64,000 nucleotides of DNA from CAZADA01 sp964568975 (GTDB lineage: Bacteria; Pseudomonadota; Alphaproteobacteria; Caulobacterales; Maricaulaceae). Of this stretch, positions 1 through 8,870 are shown piece by piece; positions within the stretch are counted from its first letter, which is position 1; every line of letters begins with the position of its first letter. The stretch lies in the NCBI GenBank assembly GCA_964568975.1, contig CAZMSO010000016.1, positions 1-64,000 on the forward strand, in the 5' to 3' direction. Below the pieces are notes generated by a model. The model had not been told where the DNA came from. It saw nothing but the letters and a program-made list of their open reading frames with translations, and made no database searches. Made by a program: the position numbers and the translations under genes.

Positions 1-17
1 CGCAGCGCGCCAGCTCA

Positions 18-103
18 TGGTGCGGGTGGGGAGACTCGAACTCCCACTTCCAAAGGAAACCAGATTTTGAGTCTGGCGCGTCTACCAGTTCCGCCACACC
101 CGC
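18..103 (-). tRNA. tRNA-Leu (anticodon CAA)
   Basis: Read on the minus strand, the acceptor 5' GCGGGTG pairs with 3' CACCCGC, followed by discriminator A and an encoded CCA. The anticodon arm CCAGA / TCTGG encloses the loop CTCAAAA, giving anticodon CAA for Leu codon TTG. A variable arm of class II length lies between the anticodon stem and the T-arm motif GTTCGAGTC, as expected for leucine tRNA. Boundaries follow from acceptor pairing; about 86 nt with CCA. Confidence 0.95.
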
Positions 104-284
104 GCCGCTGGGGTATGTGGCACACTCCCTCAGCGGTGTCACCTGCATGTCACGCCAGGGCGGCCATCACGCGTCATGTCCCCAATGGCGCTGGCTATCG
201 TCGCCGCGCCAGCGCCCCTGCGGCGATGGTCGCAGCGCCTGCGTGTTTACTTTCTTCCCGACTGTGCCAGCATCCTCATCCACT

Positions 285-1100
285 ATGTTTATGCTTCCGT
301 TCTCGCCGACCGACGCGCGCCGCGACACGGTCCTCGCCCAGGCCCGCACGCAGCGGCGCGTGCTCACTCCGCTGCCGGAGGATCTGACGCCCGCGGATGA
401 TCGCGCCGGTTACGCCACCCAAGCCGCGCGGCTGGCGCGCTTGGGGGCGTCGACGCCGGCGGCGTTTAAGCTGGGCGGCACCAACCAGTCGGGTCTGGAG
501 ACCTTCGGGGTGGACTCGCCGTTTTTCGGCGCTCTCGCCCCCCATGAGCTGATGGAAGACGACGCCTTTGTTTGGTCGGAGGCGCGCGCGCCCGTCGCGG
601 AACCGGAAATCGCCGTCGCGCTGCAACGCGACATGCCGCCGCGGGCGGACGGCTACAGCCTTGACGAAGTGGAGGCGGCGCTCGCTTGGGCGGCGCCGGC
701 GCTCGAAATGCCGGACACCGTGGTGGAGAACCCACGCCGTGCGGGCCTGCCCTGGCTTTTAGCGGATGCGTGCGGCGCCGGGCGCTTAGTGTTGGGGCCC
801 CGCTTGGGCGCGGCCCATGTGCGCGACCTCGAAGACGCGCCATGCGCGCTGATTTTCGACAATGTGGTGGTGTCGGTGGGCTTCGCCCGTGATGCGTTGA
901 TTGGCGGAACGCTTGGCGCGCTGCGGGAGTTTCTGATGACGTTGGCGCGGTTTGATCTCACATTGCCGGCGGGCGCGCCGATCTCCCTCGGCGGCTGCGC
1001 CTTGCCGCAGCCTCTGCCGGACCACGCGCGGGTGGAGGCGCGCTTCGGCGACATCGGCTCGGCGTCGGCCTCCATCGACCTGGCGCGGCAGAACGCTTAA
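285..1100 (+). CDS. 2-keto-4-pentenoate hydratase / fumarylacetoacetase-family protein
   Basis: The 271-residue protein resembles the MhpD/FAH superfamily: enzymes that hydrate or cleave keto-dienoic acids in aromatic-compound breakdown using a divalent metal. Visible landmarks are the FKLGGTN segment, the EPEIAVAL metal-binding region, ALEMPD, and a C-terminal SLGGCALPQPLP stretch equivalent to the family's 'GS.T.P.P' region. The length matches the family (about 260). Upstream in-frame ATG codons exist from 117, but the homologous part begins just after the ATG at 285 (or 291). No strong ribosome site is seen, so the start is uncertain. There is no pathway context nearby, so the substrate is unknown; the family also contains catalytically degenerate members. 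Confidence 0.8.
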   Translation: MFMLPFSPTDARRDTVLAQARTQRRVLTPLPEDLTPADDRAGYATQAARLARLGASTPAAFKLGGTNQSGLETFGVDSPFFGALAPHELMEDDAFVWSEARAPVAEPEIAVALQRDMPPRADGYSLDEVEAALAWAAPALEMPDTVVENPRRAGLPWLLADACGAGRLVLGPRLGAAHVRDLEDAPCALIFDNVVVSVGFARDALIGGTLGALREFLMTLARFDLTLPAGAPISLGGCALPQPLPDHARVEARFGDIGSASASIDLARQNA

Positions 1101-1152
1101 ACTGGCGTCAGTCAGCGCGCGCTCAACGCGCCGGCCGCCGGGAGGCGACACT

Positions 1153-1977
1153 ATGACTGACGCGACGCGCGCGCGCCGCACCTCAGGCGGGGCTCTTTCG
1201 GGTTTGGCGGACGGCGTGCGTCGGAGCGCGGCCGCGCTGGGCGCTCCCCTCACCGCTGCGGAGCGGCGCACCCTGGCGGTGAAGAACGCCCATGCCGGCG
1301 AGACAGTGTTCGTGCTTGGCGCGGGTCCGAGCGTCGCTGCGGCGGACCTTGAAGCCCTCGACGGGGCTGTGGCGATCGCCGTCAACCGTTTCCACCTGGC
1401 TTATCCACGCGTGCGCATGCGGCCGCGCTACACTGTGGCGTCGAACGCCGCGACCCTGAAGGCCTATGGCGCGGAGATCGCGCGCCGCGCGGAAACGCCC
1501 CTCTTCGCCCCCATCGGCGCGGGCGTTGCGGGCGAGCGCATTGCGAGCTTCGTCGTCGCTGCAGGCGAGTCGGTGTTCCAGCCCGACCCCTTTAAGGGCG
1601 TGGGCGACGCCGGCGGCTCAGTTCATGTGGCGATGCAGCTGGCGGCGTGGATGGGCGCGGCGCGTATCGTGCTCTATGGCGTTGATCACACATACGCCGT
1701 CTCCGAACACGCCGAGGAGGACGGCCCGCTGCGCCGCAGCGTCGGCGAACGCAATCATTTCGTAGCGGAGTATCGACCCGCCGGCGTCTGGTGGCGGCCG
1801 CCGGATCTCGACCGGCGCATGGCGGCGTTCGCCGCGGCGCGCGCCTGGGGCGACGCCCACGGCGTGGCGATGGTGAACGCCACGCGCGGCGGTGGGTTGG
1901 ATGTGTTTGCGCGCGTGGATCTCCTCGCGGAAGCCGCCGCGGCGCGCGGCGCGGTGCAGGTCGTGGTCAGCGTGTGA
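1153..1977 (+). CDS. DUF115 / MptE-like Rossmann protein (possible glycan-modifying enzyme)
   Basis: 274 residues. An N-terminal VFVLGAGPSV nucleotide-binding-like loop (about residues 56-65) is followed by an invariant-looking AVNRFH segment. A second conserved block, GGSVHVAMQLAAWMG...IVLYGVDHTY (about 156-180), is the pattern seen in DUF115 (MptE-like) proteins and, more distantly, in GT42-like glycosyltransferases. DUF115 proteins often modify surface glycans or flagellin; that role is inference here. The ATG at 1153 follows a GGGAGG-type ribosome site (about 1139-1145) and leaves only 52 bases after the preceding gene, so the two may be co-transcribed. Next downstream is ExoD, also linked to surface polysaccharide. 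Confidence 0.7.
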   Translation: MTDATRARRTSGGALSGLADGVRRSAAALGAPLTAAERRTLAVKNAHAGETVFVLGAGPSVAAADLEALDGAVAIAVNRFHLAYPRVRMRPRYTVASNAATLKAYGAEIARRAETPLFAPIGAGVAGERIASFVVAAGESVFQPDPFKGVGDAGGSVHVAMQLAAWMGAARIVLYGVDHTYAVSEHAEEDGPLRRSVGERNHFVAEYRPAGVWWRPPDLDRRMAAFAAARAWGDAHGVAMVNATRGGGLDVFARVDLLAEAAAARGAVQVVVSV

Positions 1978-2087
1978 TCGCGGCCGCGCGTCGGCCGTGC
2001 AATGGCGGGCGCACACGGCCACGCGCCGTGGACGCTGTGCGCGCGACCTGCTAGCGACTGCGCTCTGTGTCACCGCGCGAGGCCGCC

Positions 2088-2753
2088 ATGACTGTCGACG
2101 CTGCACTCCACGAAACCACGCCGCGCGCGAGTTTGATCGTGACGTTGGAGACCATCGCTGCGGAGGCGGGCCCCGACGGTCTCACTCTTCACGAATTGAT
2201 GGAGCATTTGGGCGAGCGCGCGTTCGGCGCGTTGCTGTTTGCGTTGGCGGTGCCGTGCTGCATTCCGTTTTTGTATGGCGTGCCGCAAGTGGTGGCGTTG
2301 CCGATGGCGGCGCTGGCGGGGCAAATGGCGCTTGGACGGCCGGAGCCGTGGCTTCCTGGCGCGCTGGCGAACCGACGCATTGACCGCGCCGGGCTTGAGG
2401 GCATGGCGAAGGGCGCGCGGCGCTTTTTCGGCTGGGTGGAGGCGCTGACCAAGCCGCGCTGGTTCTTCATCTCGGGCCCGAAGGCGGAGCGGCTGGTGGG
2501 CGCGTTGCTGGCGTTGTGCTGCGCCTCCATACTGGTGCCCTTGCCGGCGACCAACACGGTTCCCGGCTTCGGCGTGGCGTTGGCGTCCTTCGGCTTGATG
2601 GAGCGCGACGGCGTGGTCACGTTGGGTGGGCTGACGCTCGGCGTCTCTTGGGTGCTGTTTCTGGTGGCGGCGGCGGTTTACGCGGCGGTGTTTTTGGGCG
2701 GCGGCGGCGCTGAGGCCGTCATCGACATGATTAAGGGCCTGCTGGGACGCTGA
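2088..2753 (+). CDS. exoD: ExoD-family exopolysaccharide synthesis membrane protein
   Basis: 221 residues with several hydrophobic segments, including a C-terminal hairpin. Family landmarks are the N-terminal GLTLHELMEHLGERAFGALL, the PFLYGVPQV stretch, a membrane-proximal PRWFF, and LVPLPATNTVPGFGVAL. ExoD proteins are inner-membrane proteins associated with exopolysaccharide production and alkaline tolerance in rhizobia; their biochemistry is not settled. A GTG at 2067 could extend the protein by seven residues, but the ATG at 2088 is preceded by GCGAGG and starts where the homologous region begins. It is followed after 68 bases by dsbB on the same strand. Confidence 0.82.
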   Translation: MTVDAALHETTPRASLIVTLETIAAEAGPDGLTLHELMEHLGERAFGALLFALAVPCCIPFLYGVPQVVALPMAALAGQMALGRPEPWLPGALANRRIDRAGLEGMAKGARRFFGWVEALTKPRWFFISGPKAERLVGALLALCCASILVPLPATNTVPGFGVALASFGLMERDGVVTLGGLTLGVSWVLFLVAAAVYAAVFLGGGGAEAVIDMIKGLLGR

Positions 2754-2821
2754 GGCGTTAAAGCGGCGCCGGCGGGCGACCCTGGAACGCCATTCAGGAC
2801 AGCAACTTAGGGAGACGCCGC

Positions 2822-3391
2822 GTGACGATTTTCGCGAACGACGCCGTCGTCTTCGCCGCCCGAGCGCGCCTCGACCAGGCCCTGGACCGCTGGCTGGTGG
2901 TCGGCGGCCTCGCCGCGGCGGCGGCCATTCTTGGCGCGCACCTTGTTGAGCGTGTCGGCGGCTATCCCCCCTGCTTTTTGTGTTTCGTGCAGCGCTGGAC
3001 ATTCTGGGCGGCCATTGCGGCGGCGGCGCTTGGAGTGGCGGCGAGCCGGCGCGCTCCGCAATCTGCGGCGCAAATCGGCGCGCTCGCCATGGCGTTCGCC
3101 TTCGCGGCGGGGGCGATCGCGGCGGCCTTCCACGCCGGGGTGGAGTGGACGTTTTGGCCCGGCCCCGCCTTCTGCACCAGCGCCGCGGGAGAGCGTTTGG
3201 ACCCCGACGCCCTCGCCAGCGTGCTCGACGGCCCAGCGGCGGTGGTGGATTGCTCGGCCGCGCCGTTTCGGATCCTTGGCTTGTCCATGGCTGGGTGGAA
3301 CGTAGTTTATTCAGCAGGGCTGGCGGTGCTTAGCGTGATGGCGGCGCGGCGGCGACCGCAGCCCGGGTCACGGGAGCCTGCTCATGTCTGA
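2822..3391 (+). CDS. dsbB: disulfide bond formation protein B family
   Basis: 189 residues and four predicted membrane helices. The quinone-linked cysteine pair is visible as PPCFLCFVQR (about residues 51-60), followed by a helix with conserved tryptophan. The second periplasmic cysteines lie in GPAFCTS and VVDCSAAP, ahead of the typical ILGLSMAGWN segment. The HAGVEW...WPGP block is the alphaproteobacterial form of the loop. DsbB reoxidises DsbA and passes electrons to ubiquinone. The start is GTG at 2822, preceded by AGGGAGA. Its end overlaps the start of coq7 by 8 bases, so the two are translationally coupled, and a ubiquinone-dependent and a ubiquinone-making enzyme sit together. Confidence 0.9.
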   Translation: MTIFANDAVVFAARARLDQALDRWLVVGGLAAAAAILGAHLVERVGGYPPCFLCFVQRWTFWAAIAAAALGVAASRRAPQSAAQIGALAMAFAFAAGAIAAAFHAGVEWTFWPGPAFCTSAAGERLDPDALASVLDGPAAVVDCSAAPFRILGLSMAGWNVVYSAGLAVLSVMAARRRPQPGSREPAHV

Positions 3392-3977
3392 CACCTCCAC
3401 ATCGCGCGGTCCGTCTGACGCCTCGCCCCGCTTGCCCGGTGATGGCGGCAAAGCCCGGCGGGTGGAGGAGATGATTCGTGTCGACCATGCGGGGGAGTAC
3501 GGGGCGGTCGCGATTTACCGCGGCCAACGCGCGGTGTTCGACAAACGCTCGACGCGCCAGCGCATCGCCGCCCAGCTCGCCCAAATGGAAGCCGATGAAC
3601 AGCATCATCTCGACACCTTCGACCAGCTGATTATAAGCCGCGGCTTGCGACCGACGGCGCTGTTGCCGCTGTGGAATCTCGCCGGCTATGGCCTTGGCGT
3701 CGTCACCGCCCTGATGGGCGAGCGCGCGGCCCACGCCTGCACGGAAGCCGTCGAAAGCGTGATTGAAGAGCATTACGACGATCAAGTCGCGGAGCTGCGC
3801 CGGTTTGGCGATGAAGACGCGCTCGCGGACACCTTCGCTCAATTCCGCGAAGAAGAGACCGCCCATAAAGAACTCGCGGTCGAGGAAGGTGCGAAAGAGG
3901 CGCCGGGCTATGGCCTTTTATCCCGTGCGATTAAGCTCGGCTGCCGGCTCGCAATCCGCGTCTCGGAAAAGGTCTGA
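3384..3977 (+). CDS. coq7: demethoxyubiquinone hydroxylase (COQ7 family)
   Basis: 197 residues with the di-iron four-helix pattern of COQ7. The iron ligands are visible as the glutamate in RVDHAGEYGA, E-x-x-H in EADEQHH, the glutamate in TEAVESVIEEH, and E-x-x-H in REEETAHKE. COQ7 hydroxylates 2-polyprenyl-3-methyl-6-methoxy-1,4-benzoquinol, the penultimate step of ubiquinone synthesis, as a peripheral membrane protein. The start ATG at 3384 overlaps the end of dsbB, and an N-terminal 20-25 residue Ser/Pro tail precedes the domain. The downstream gene is convergent, 42 bases away. Confidence 0.95.
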   Translation: MSDTSTSRGPSDASPRLPGDGGKARRVEEMIRVDHAGEYGAVAIYRGQRAVFDKRSTRQRIAAQLAQMEADEQHHLDTFDQLIISRGLRPTALLPLWNLAGYGLGVVTALMGERAAHACTEAVESVIEEHYDDQVAELRRFGDEDALADTFAQFREEETAHKELAVEEGAKEAPGYGLLSRAIKLGCRLAIRVSEKV

Positions 3978-4019
3978 CCCACGACGCAGACGCACGCGCG
4001 GGCCGCGCGGCCTAAGCGG

Positions 4020-7000
4020 TCATTCCGCAGCGGCCGGCTCCGGCGTGTCCGTATCCGCCACATTAGAGGCCGCCGCGTCCAGGCCGGTGAGGCTCAGTTC
4101 GCCAAGCACGTCGCCGCGCTCGCCTTGTTTGGCCTCCGCCGGCTCGCCCGCGCCCACGCGCGCGGGATCGACTCCGCCTTCCTCCACCAGCACAGCGGTC
4201 GCGGCCGCCGCGCGCGCCTGCGCCAGGGCTGTGAGGTCAGCCTCCGCGACCTCCTCCGCGGCAATCAGCTGCGCGCGCAAGGCCGCTAAGTACGCCACGG
4301 CGTCCAGCTCCGGCCGCGCGCGGGGCCGATCTTCGGGAACTCGCAAGAAGGGCGCTTGGACCGTCTCCAATGGAATGTCGGCGAAGCGGTCGCGAAACGC
4401 CTGCTCCAGCGCCTCGCGCCGCAGGGCGGAGAGGAACTCGTCTGAGGCCTCAGCATCCCGGCGGGCCGACACGCGCGCCTCCACCCGCGCATCCACCCGT
4501 AGCGCGCGCAGGGCTTCTGCATCCGCTTGCGCGTCAAAGGGCGCTGGCGCGACAATAGACAATGCCGGGCGCAGGGCCAGCGCCTCGGCCAACTTCACCA
4601 GCTTTTCGCGATCCGGCGGCGACACCGTCGCGCGCCCCGGCTCAAACGCCAGAGCGCCAAAATCCTCCCCCTCGACACCGACAAGATTGCCCAACAGTCG
4701 AAACGGCGATGTCGCCACGCTGCGGATCAAATTCACAATCGCCTTCGCGATCACGCCGCCAATGCGAAACTCCGGATCATTGACGTCGCCGCGCACGGGA
4801 ATGTCGACGTCAATGGCGCCGCTGGCGTCCTTCAACAGCGCAATGGCGAGCGCGAGCGGCAAGCGCATGGCGCCAGGCTGATCCACCCGATCGCCCAGGG
4901 CGATATCGCTGATGATGATGCTGTTTTCACCTTGCAGCCCGCCGGCTTCCACGCGGTAGCGCAAGTCGAGCTCCATGCGGCCGTCAGCGATCTCGCGTCC
5001 CGCGAACTTAATCGTGTAGGGAGACAGATCAGCGATCTCAATGTTGCGGAACAACACCGACACGTCCGTGTCGAGGGTCGGGTCGGCCACCGGCGTCGTC
5101 CCTTCAATCCGCGCCTCGCCATAATCGCTCACTTGGCCTTCTAAGCGAAAGGTCGCCGGCTCCGTGCTGGCGGTGTCGAGGCTTGTGAGCTCCCCGCCCA
5201 GCGACGCAATGCGCGCCGCGAAGGGAAAGGGCAGCGACAAATCCGTGAAATCCATCGCGCCGTCTGAGAGCGCCAAACGCGCGACCGTCACCCGGGTGGC
5301 GGGCGCGGCCGCGGACGCATCAGCGCGCGCGCCAGCCATTGCGTCAGGCGTAGCCGGCGGCGCGGCGTCGTCATCCCCATCACCGCGGTCGGTTGCGTCA
5401 TTCACGCCGCTCTCAGCGGGATCGTTCGTCAACGCTTGGAAATTTGTGGTGAGGTCTTCATTAATGACAAGACGCACAAACGGCGCGTCGATCGCCACTT
5501 CCGAAAGCTCCAGAGCGTTGTCCGCCGAAGAATAGCGAAAGCGGTCGACCGCCACGGCGTCCCAGCTGACGAGCCGTTCCTCGGCGTCCTCAACGCCCAG
5601 AGCCAGCCCCTCCACCCGCGCGCCGCCGTCGACGCTCACCGCCTCGCCGACGGCGACATCCGCCCGCCATGACAGCGCACCGCCATCGACGCGCAACCGC
5701 GCGGCGTCGCGCAGATACGCCGCCGCCGCCGCCACCGCCAAGTCAGCGCCCGTGACGGCGACGTCAGCGGCGAAGGCCGGCGCCAGCGCCACATCGCCCT
5801 CAGCCTCCACACGCCCGCCAGCCGCGAGGTCAGCGTTGAGACGCACGCGCGCGCGCGCGCCGGGCTCCGTGCTTAAATCCGTCGCGATGAAATCCAAGTC
5901 CGCCAGTTCCACCCGGCCAGGTTCACGCAAGGCGCGGTCCTCAAACAGCGCTGAAAAGTCCTGCACTTCAAACTGGCCAAGGCGCACAGTCCATGCCGCC
6001 ATCGGATCCGCGGCGTCCGCCCTCGCGCCCTCCTCGCGTTCGGACGCCGCCGCCTCCGGCATCGTCATTAAGCGCTCAAAGAAGAGCGAGCCGTCGGCAT
6101 TGCGCCACGCCTCCAGCCGCGCGCCGCGCACAACGATCTGTGTCGCGCTGATGTCCTGGCTCGGCAGCGCGACGCGCCCGCCTGTCAGCGCGAACTCCGG
6201 CAGCGACGCAATTGTGTGATCGCGCTCGCGCGTCATAAGCATGAGATCGCGCACAACGACGCCAATGTCGGCGATCTCAAACGCCAAAGCGCCATCCTCA
6301 CCGGCGTTGAGCGCATATGTCAGGCCGAGCAACACGTCCCCGTCCGTGATGACGAAGCCGAGATCGTCTTGGAGGTAGCGGTGAAGGATCGCGGCGTAAG
6401 GCCCCACCACCGACACCGCCCCGGACGCCGAGAGCGGCTGCATGGAGGCCGATCCCCGCCACGCAATGCGCCCGCCGTTTTCTGTCTGAATGACCAGCGT
6501 CTGATCGCCGCTGCGCCGCGGCAGCGTGCTGAAGCGGCGCACCGTCAGGTCCACTGGGCCGATGTCGGTTTTAAATGGCGTCGGGCGCGTGGCGTCTGTG
6601 ATCTGGATGTGGGCGTTCCGAAGCGCGATCGCCCCGAATATGAGGCGCGGCGTGGCGGGCGCGGGGTCCGTGGTCGCCGTCTCGGGCTCGCGTGGCGCGG
6701 GGATTAAGGCATTGAGATTAAGGCCGCCATCGGCGTTTCGGATCACAGTGACGTCGAGGCCCTCCACCTGGATCCGGTCAAATGCCCACGCCCATTGGAG
6801 GAGCCCCAAAAGCCCCACGCGCACAAACGCGCGGTCCGCCGCGAGCAAGGGCGCGCCATCGGGCTCCGTCACGGCGAAGCCGCGCACGTCCACGCTGAGG
6901 CGATAGGGATTGATGCGCAAGGCCTCCACGCGCACCGGGCGATCCCACAGCGCGGTGAGCGCCGTCGTCATGCGGTCTTTGACGAGCGCCGGCAGGATGA

Positions 7001-7124
7001 CAAAGCCAAACAACGTGTAGGCCGCCACGACCAGCGCCAGCCAGAACCGCCACCCTTTCCAGTTGATCCAGTCGCGCGGCGTCCCCGCCAATGCACGCGC
7101 TTGCGCCCCCACGGTCCGCGCCAT
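4020..7124 (-). CDS. DUF748 domain-containing AsmA-like protein
   Basis: 1034 residues. A single N-terminal membrane segment (about residues 27-50) is followed by the DUF748 opening motif (RPVRVEALRINPYRLSVDV), then a long beta-rich region with repeated 'D.TV.NADGG' and 'D..L..P' motifs. An Asp/Ala-rich low-complexity linker near residue 575 separates the parts. The C-terminal half contains the DUF748 end region (PVRGDVNDPEFRIGGV) and a helical, Glu/Arg-rich tail. AsmA/TamB/YdbH-type proteins are thought to bridge inner and outer membranes and carry phospholipids; DUF748 proteins share the architecture. The ATG at 7124 follows AAGGGGA. It is convergent with coq7. Confidence 0.85.
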   Translation of the reverse strand: MARTVGAQARALAGTPRDWINWKGWRFWLALVVAAYTLFGFVILPALVKDRMTTALTALWDRPVRVEALRINPYRLSVDVRGFAVTEPDGAPLLAADRAFVRVGLLGLLQWAWAFDRIQVEGLDVTVIRNADGGLNLNALIPAPREPETATTDPAPATPRLIFGAIALRNAHIQITDATRPTPFKTDIGPVDLTVRRFSTLPRRSGDQTLVIQTENGGRIAWRGSASMQPLSASGAVSVVGPYAAILHRYLQDDLGFVITDGDVLLGLTYALNAGEDGALAFEIADIGVVVRDLMLMTRERDHTIASLPEFALTGGRVALPSQDISATQIVVRGARLEAWRNADGSLFFERLMTMPEAAASEREEGARADAADPMAAWTVRLGQFEVQDFSALFEDRALREPGRVELADLDFIATDLSTEPGARARVRLNADLAAGGRVEAEGDVALAPAFAADVAVTGADLAVAAAAAYLRDAARLRVDGGALSWRADVAVGEAVSVDGGARVEGLALGVEDAEERLVSWDAVAVDRFRYSSADNALELSEVAIDAPFVRLVINEDLTTNFQALTNDPAESGVNDATDRGDGDDDAAPPATPDAMAGARADASAAAPATRVTVARLALSDGAMDFTDLSLPFPFAARIASLGGELTSLDTASTEPATFRLEGQVSDYGEARIEGTTPVADPTLDTDVSVLFRNIEIADLSPYTIKFAGREIADGRMELDLRYRVEAGGLQGENSIIISDIALGDRVDQPGAMRLPLALAIALLKDASGAIDVDIPVRGDVNDPEFRIGGVIAKAIVNLIRSVATSPFRLLGNLVGVEGEDFGALAFEPGRATVSPPDREKLVKLAEALALRPALSIVAPAPFDAQADAEALRALRVDARVEARVSARRDAEASDEFLSALRREALEQAFRDRFADIPLETVQAPFLRVPEDRPRARPELDAVAYLAALRAQLIAAEEVAEADLTALAQARAAAATAVLVEEGGVDPARVGAGEPAEAKQGERGDVLGELSLTGLDAAASNVADTDTPEPAAAE

Positions 7125-7415
7125 CCCGCTTTCCCCTTGTCATCGGGCCCGCGCGCGAGGACGAACCCGCTGATCGCCGCCCCCGTCGCAGCGGCCCCGC
7201 CTGGCCGCCCCTCCAGCGCAGCGACGATAAGTCAGCTGGCGAGCCGCACAAACGACATTTTTCGAGAGCTNNNNNNNNNNNNNNNNNNNNNNNNNNNNNN
7301 NNNNNNNNNNNNNNNNNNNNNNNNNNNNNNNNNNNNNNNNNNNNNNNNNNNNNNNNNNNNNNNNNNNNNNGGTCCGTCCGGCCTGGTCCGTCCGACCTGG
7401 GGACGGCCCGGGCGC
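7125..7415. other. Intergenic region with a 100-N assembly gap
   Basis: About 146 bases of GC-rich DNA with no credible gene lie between the DUF748 start and the gap. The gap is exactly 100 N (7271-7370), a placeholder of unknown true size. Its right edge lands directly on a 14-base tandem repeat (7371-7398). The chaperone gene ends at 7416. Open reading frames drawn across the N run are artefacts. Confidence 0.9.
7371..7398. repeat. 14-bp tandem repeat at gap edge
   Basis: Two copies of GGTCCGTCCG[g/a]CCT lie at 7371-7384 and 7385-7398, differing at one base. The first copy begins at the base following the N run, so the assembly probably broke inside a longer array. Confidence 0.85.
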
Positions 7416-8228
7416 TTAAAGCCGCGCGCCAGTTTCCGCCAACACCGCGCGATTGTCCGCGGGATCGACGTAATACACAAACACCTCGCCGCCGGAGAGT
7501 TTGCGCCGGGCGTCGTCGTAAAGCGGCACCGCCGCTTCTCGGCTGGCGAGTTCGGGATAGACCGCCACGCCCTCAAGCCGCCCAATGGGCGCAAGCTCTG
7601 TCGCTGCGTCCGGGCGCCAAAACGCATAAAGATCGCCAAAGGTGCTGAACGGACCTTGGCGATCGAGGCGCACCAGCAACGCGCCGGAGTCGAGATCCAA
7701 TTTGTGCGCGTGCACCGCCACGTCCGTCTCGCCAGACCCATGGCGGACAATAATCGGCATGGAAAAGCTCAAGCGCACTTGAAGGCGCGCGCTCAACCCG
7801 CGGCCGCTGGCGTCGTCCGCCCCACCGGCCTGGACCACAGGCGTCATGTGCAGATGGGATCGGTATTCGCCCACCGGCAAGTTCGGCGGGCGGCGCAAGC
7901 CCAGGCGGATGGTTTGGCTCGCCCCGGGCTCCAAAGCGATGCGGCGCGGCGACAGCACCACGAAGGTCGACGCCGCGCCGGCCATGCTGTCGGTCGCTTG
8001 CAAGGCCCCATCGGGGCGCATGCGCTGTTGTCCCCATGTGAGGTCATACGCGCGGCGTTCGCGGCCCGTGTTGATGACATGGACGGTCGCTGAGCGCTGC
8101 TTGCCTTCAAAGATGACGCGCTGAGGCGTCATCGTCAGGTCCGCGCGCGCCGGCGACGCCGCAAGAGCGACAACCGCGCCCACGACAAGGATCATCCGGA
8201 TCGGCGTGGCGTGCATCCCAGAACGCAT
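7416..8228 (-). CDS. Periplasmic pilus/fimbrial-type chaperone (PapD-like)
   Basis: 270 residues with a signal peptide ending ASPARA-D. The mature part has the two-immunoglobulin plan of chaperone-usher chaperones. Domain 1 shows RVIFEGKQRSATVHVINTG and ends with the F1-G1-like FVVLSPRRIALEPGASQTIRLGLRRPPNLPVGEYRSHLHM region (quoted discontinuously: LEPGASQTIRLG, PVGEYRSHL). The second domain contains LSFSMPIIVRHG. Such chaperones complete the fold of secreted subunits by donor-strand complementation. Here it is the last gene of the usher-DUF4402 locus. The start ATG at 8228 follows GAGGAG at 10 bases; an upstream in-frame start at 8258 lacks this. Confidence 0.82.
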   Translation of the reverse strand: MRSGMHATPIRMILVVGAVVALAASPARADLTMTPQRVIFEGKQRSATVHVINTGRERRAYDLTWGQQRMRPDGALQATDSMAGAASTFVVLSPRRIALEPGASQTIRLGLRRPPNLPVGEYRSHLHMTPVVQAGGADDASGRGLSARLQVRLSFSMPIIVRHGSGETDVAVHAHKLDLDSGALLVRLDRQGPFSTFGDLYAFWRPDAATELAPIGRLEGVAVYPELASREAAVPLYDDARRKLSGGEVFVYYVDPADNRAVLAETGARL

Positions 8229-8339
8229 AGCTGTCGGCTCCTCGTCTCTTGGGCTCAAGACGGCTCAGCGTCACTGATGCCGCGAGGATCCTTGCAGATT
8301 GGTGTGCGCGCGGCGGTTCTCGGGCTCGTTCTCACCCGC

Positions 8340-8825
8340 TCACGGGATCGGCGTCACGACCACGTCGATAAGCTGGAGATTGGTTTCATTCATGCCGCTG
8401 GGGGTGTCGGCGGCGGTCTGCAAGGTCGCGCCCACCCGAAATGTCAGCCGCCCCGCGCCATCCGCCACGGGATTGGGCGGATCCACGACCGGGTTGGTCC
8501 AGCTGAGCTGGTTGACGCCCTGGGAGGGACCGCTGAGCTGGGCCGGCCCGACGAACGCCACGCTTACGCCTTGGCCTGGCGACAGGCCCTCGACGTCAAA
8601 CTCCGCGGGATGGCCGTCGACCACGCGCACGACGTTAGCGCTGGCGGTGACGGCGCCAGTGGGCGCGATCGTCAAGAAACCGGGAGAGTCGTCCCGCGAC
8701 AGCAGAATGCCGAAATCGAGATCTGAAATCACGGTGACCGTCTGGGCGGCGCTGGGCGCAGCGCTTGACAGAGCCAGCGTCGCGATCACGCCCAACGCCG
8801 CCGCAAAACGGTCTCGTCGTATCAT
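8340..8825 (-). CDS. DUF4402 domain protein, probable minor exported subunit
   Basis: 161 residues: a signal peptide ending APSAAQ, then one DUF4402 beta-sandwich domain. The family marks are LDFGILLS near the mature N-terminus, a central FDVEGL, and LTFRVGATLQTAADTPSG near the C-terminus. DUF4402 proteins are secreted and usually sit beside chaperone and usher genes, where they act as pilin-like subunits; that assignment is inferred from context. The ATG at 8825 lies 10 bases downstream of a long inverted repeat that takes in part of the likely ribosome site, so translation may be throttled relative to the gene before it. Confidence 0.75.
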   Translation of the reverse strand: MIRRDRFAAALGVIATLALSSAAPSAAQTVTVISDLDFGILLSRDDSPGFLTIAPTGAVTASANVVRVVDGHPAEFDVEGLSPGQGVSVAFVGPAQLSGPSQGVNQLSWTNPVVDPPNPVADGAGRLTFRVGATLQTAADTPSGMNETNLQLIDVVVTPIP

Positions 8826-8835
8826 GGCCCGTGCT

Positions 8836-8860
8836 CCCGCCGGCTGCAGCAGCCGGCGGG
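8836..8860 (-). promoter_or_regulatory. Strong stem-loop between the two DUF4402 genes
   Basis: A 25-base near-perfect palindrome (CCCGCCGGCTG at the left arm, CAGCCGGCGGG at the right) forms a stem of 10-11 GC-rich pairs. It lies in the 45-base gap between the two subunit genes. The 3' arm in the transcript reaches the GGGAG that would serve as ribosome site for the downstream gene. There is no T-run after it, so it looks more like an mRNA stabiliser or attenuator than a classic terminator. Confidence 0.6.
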
Positions 8861-8870
8861 CGGGCGCTGC

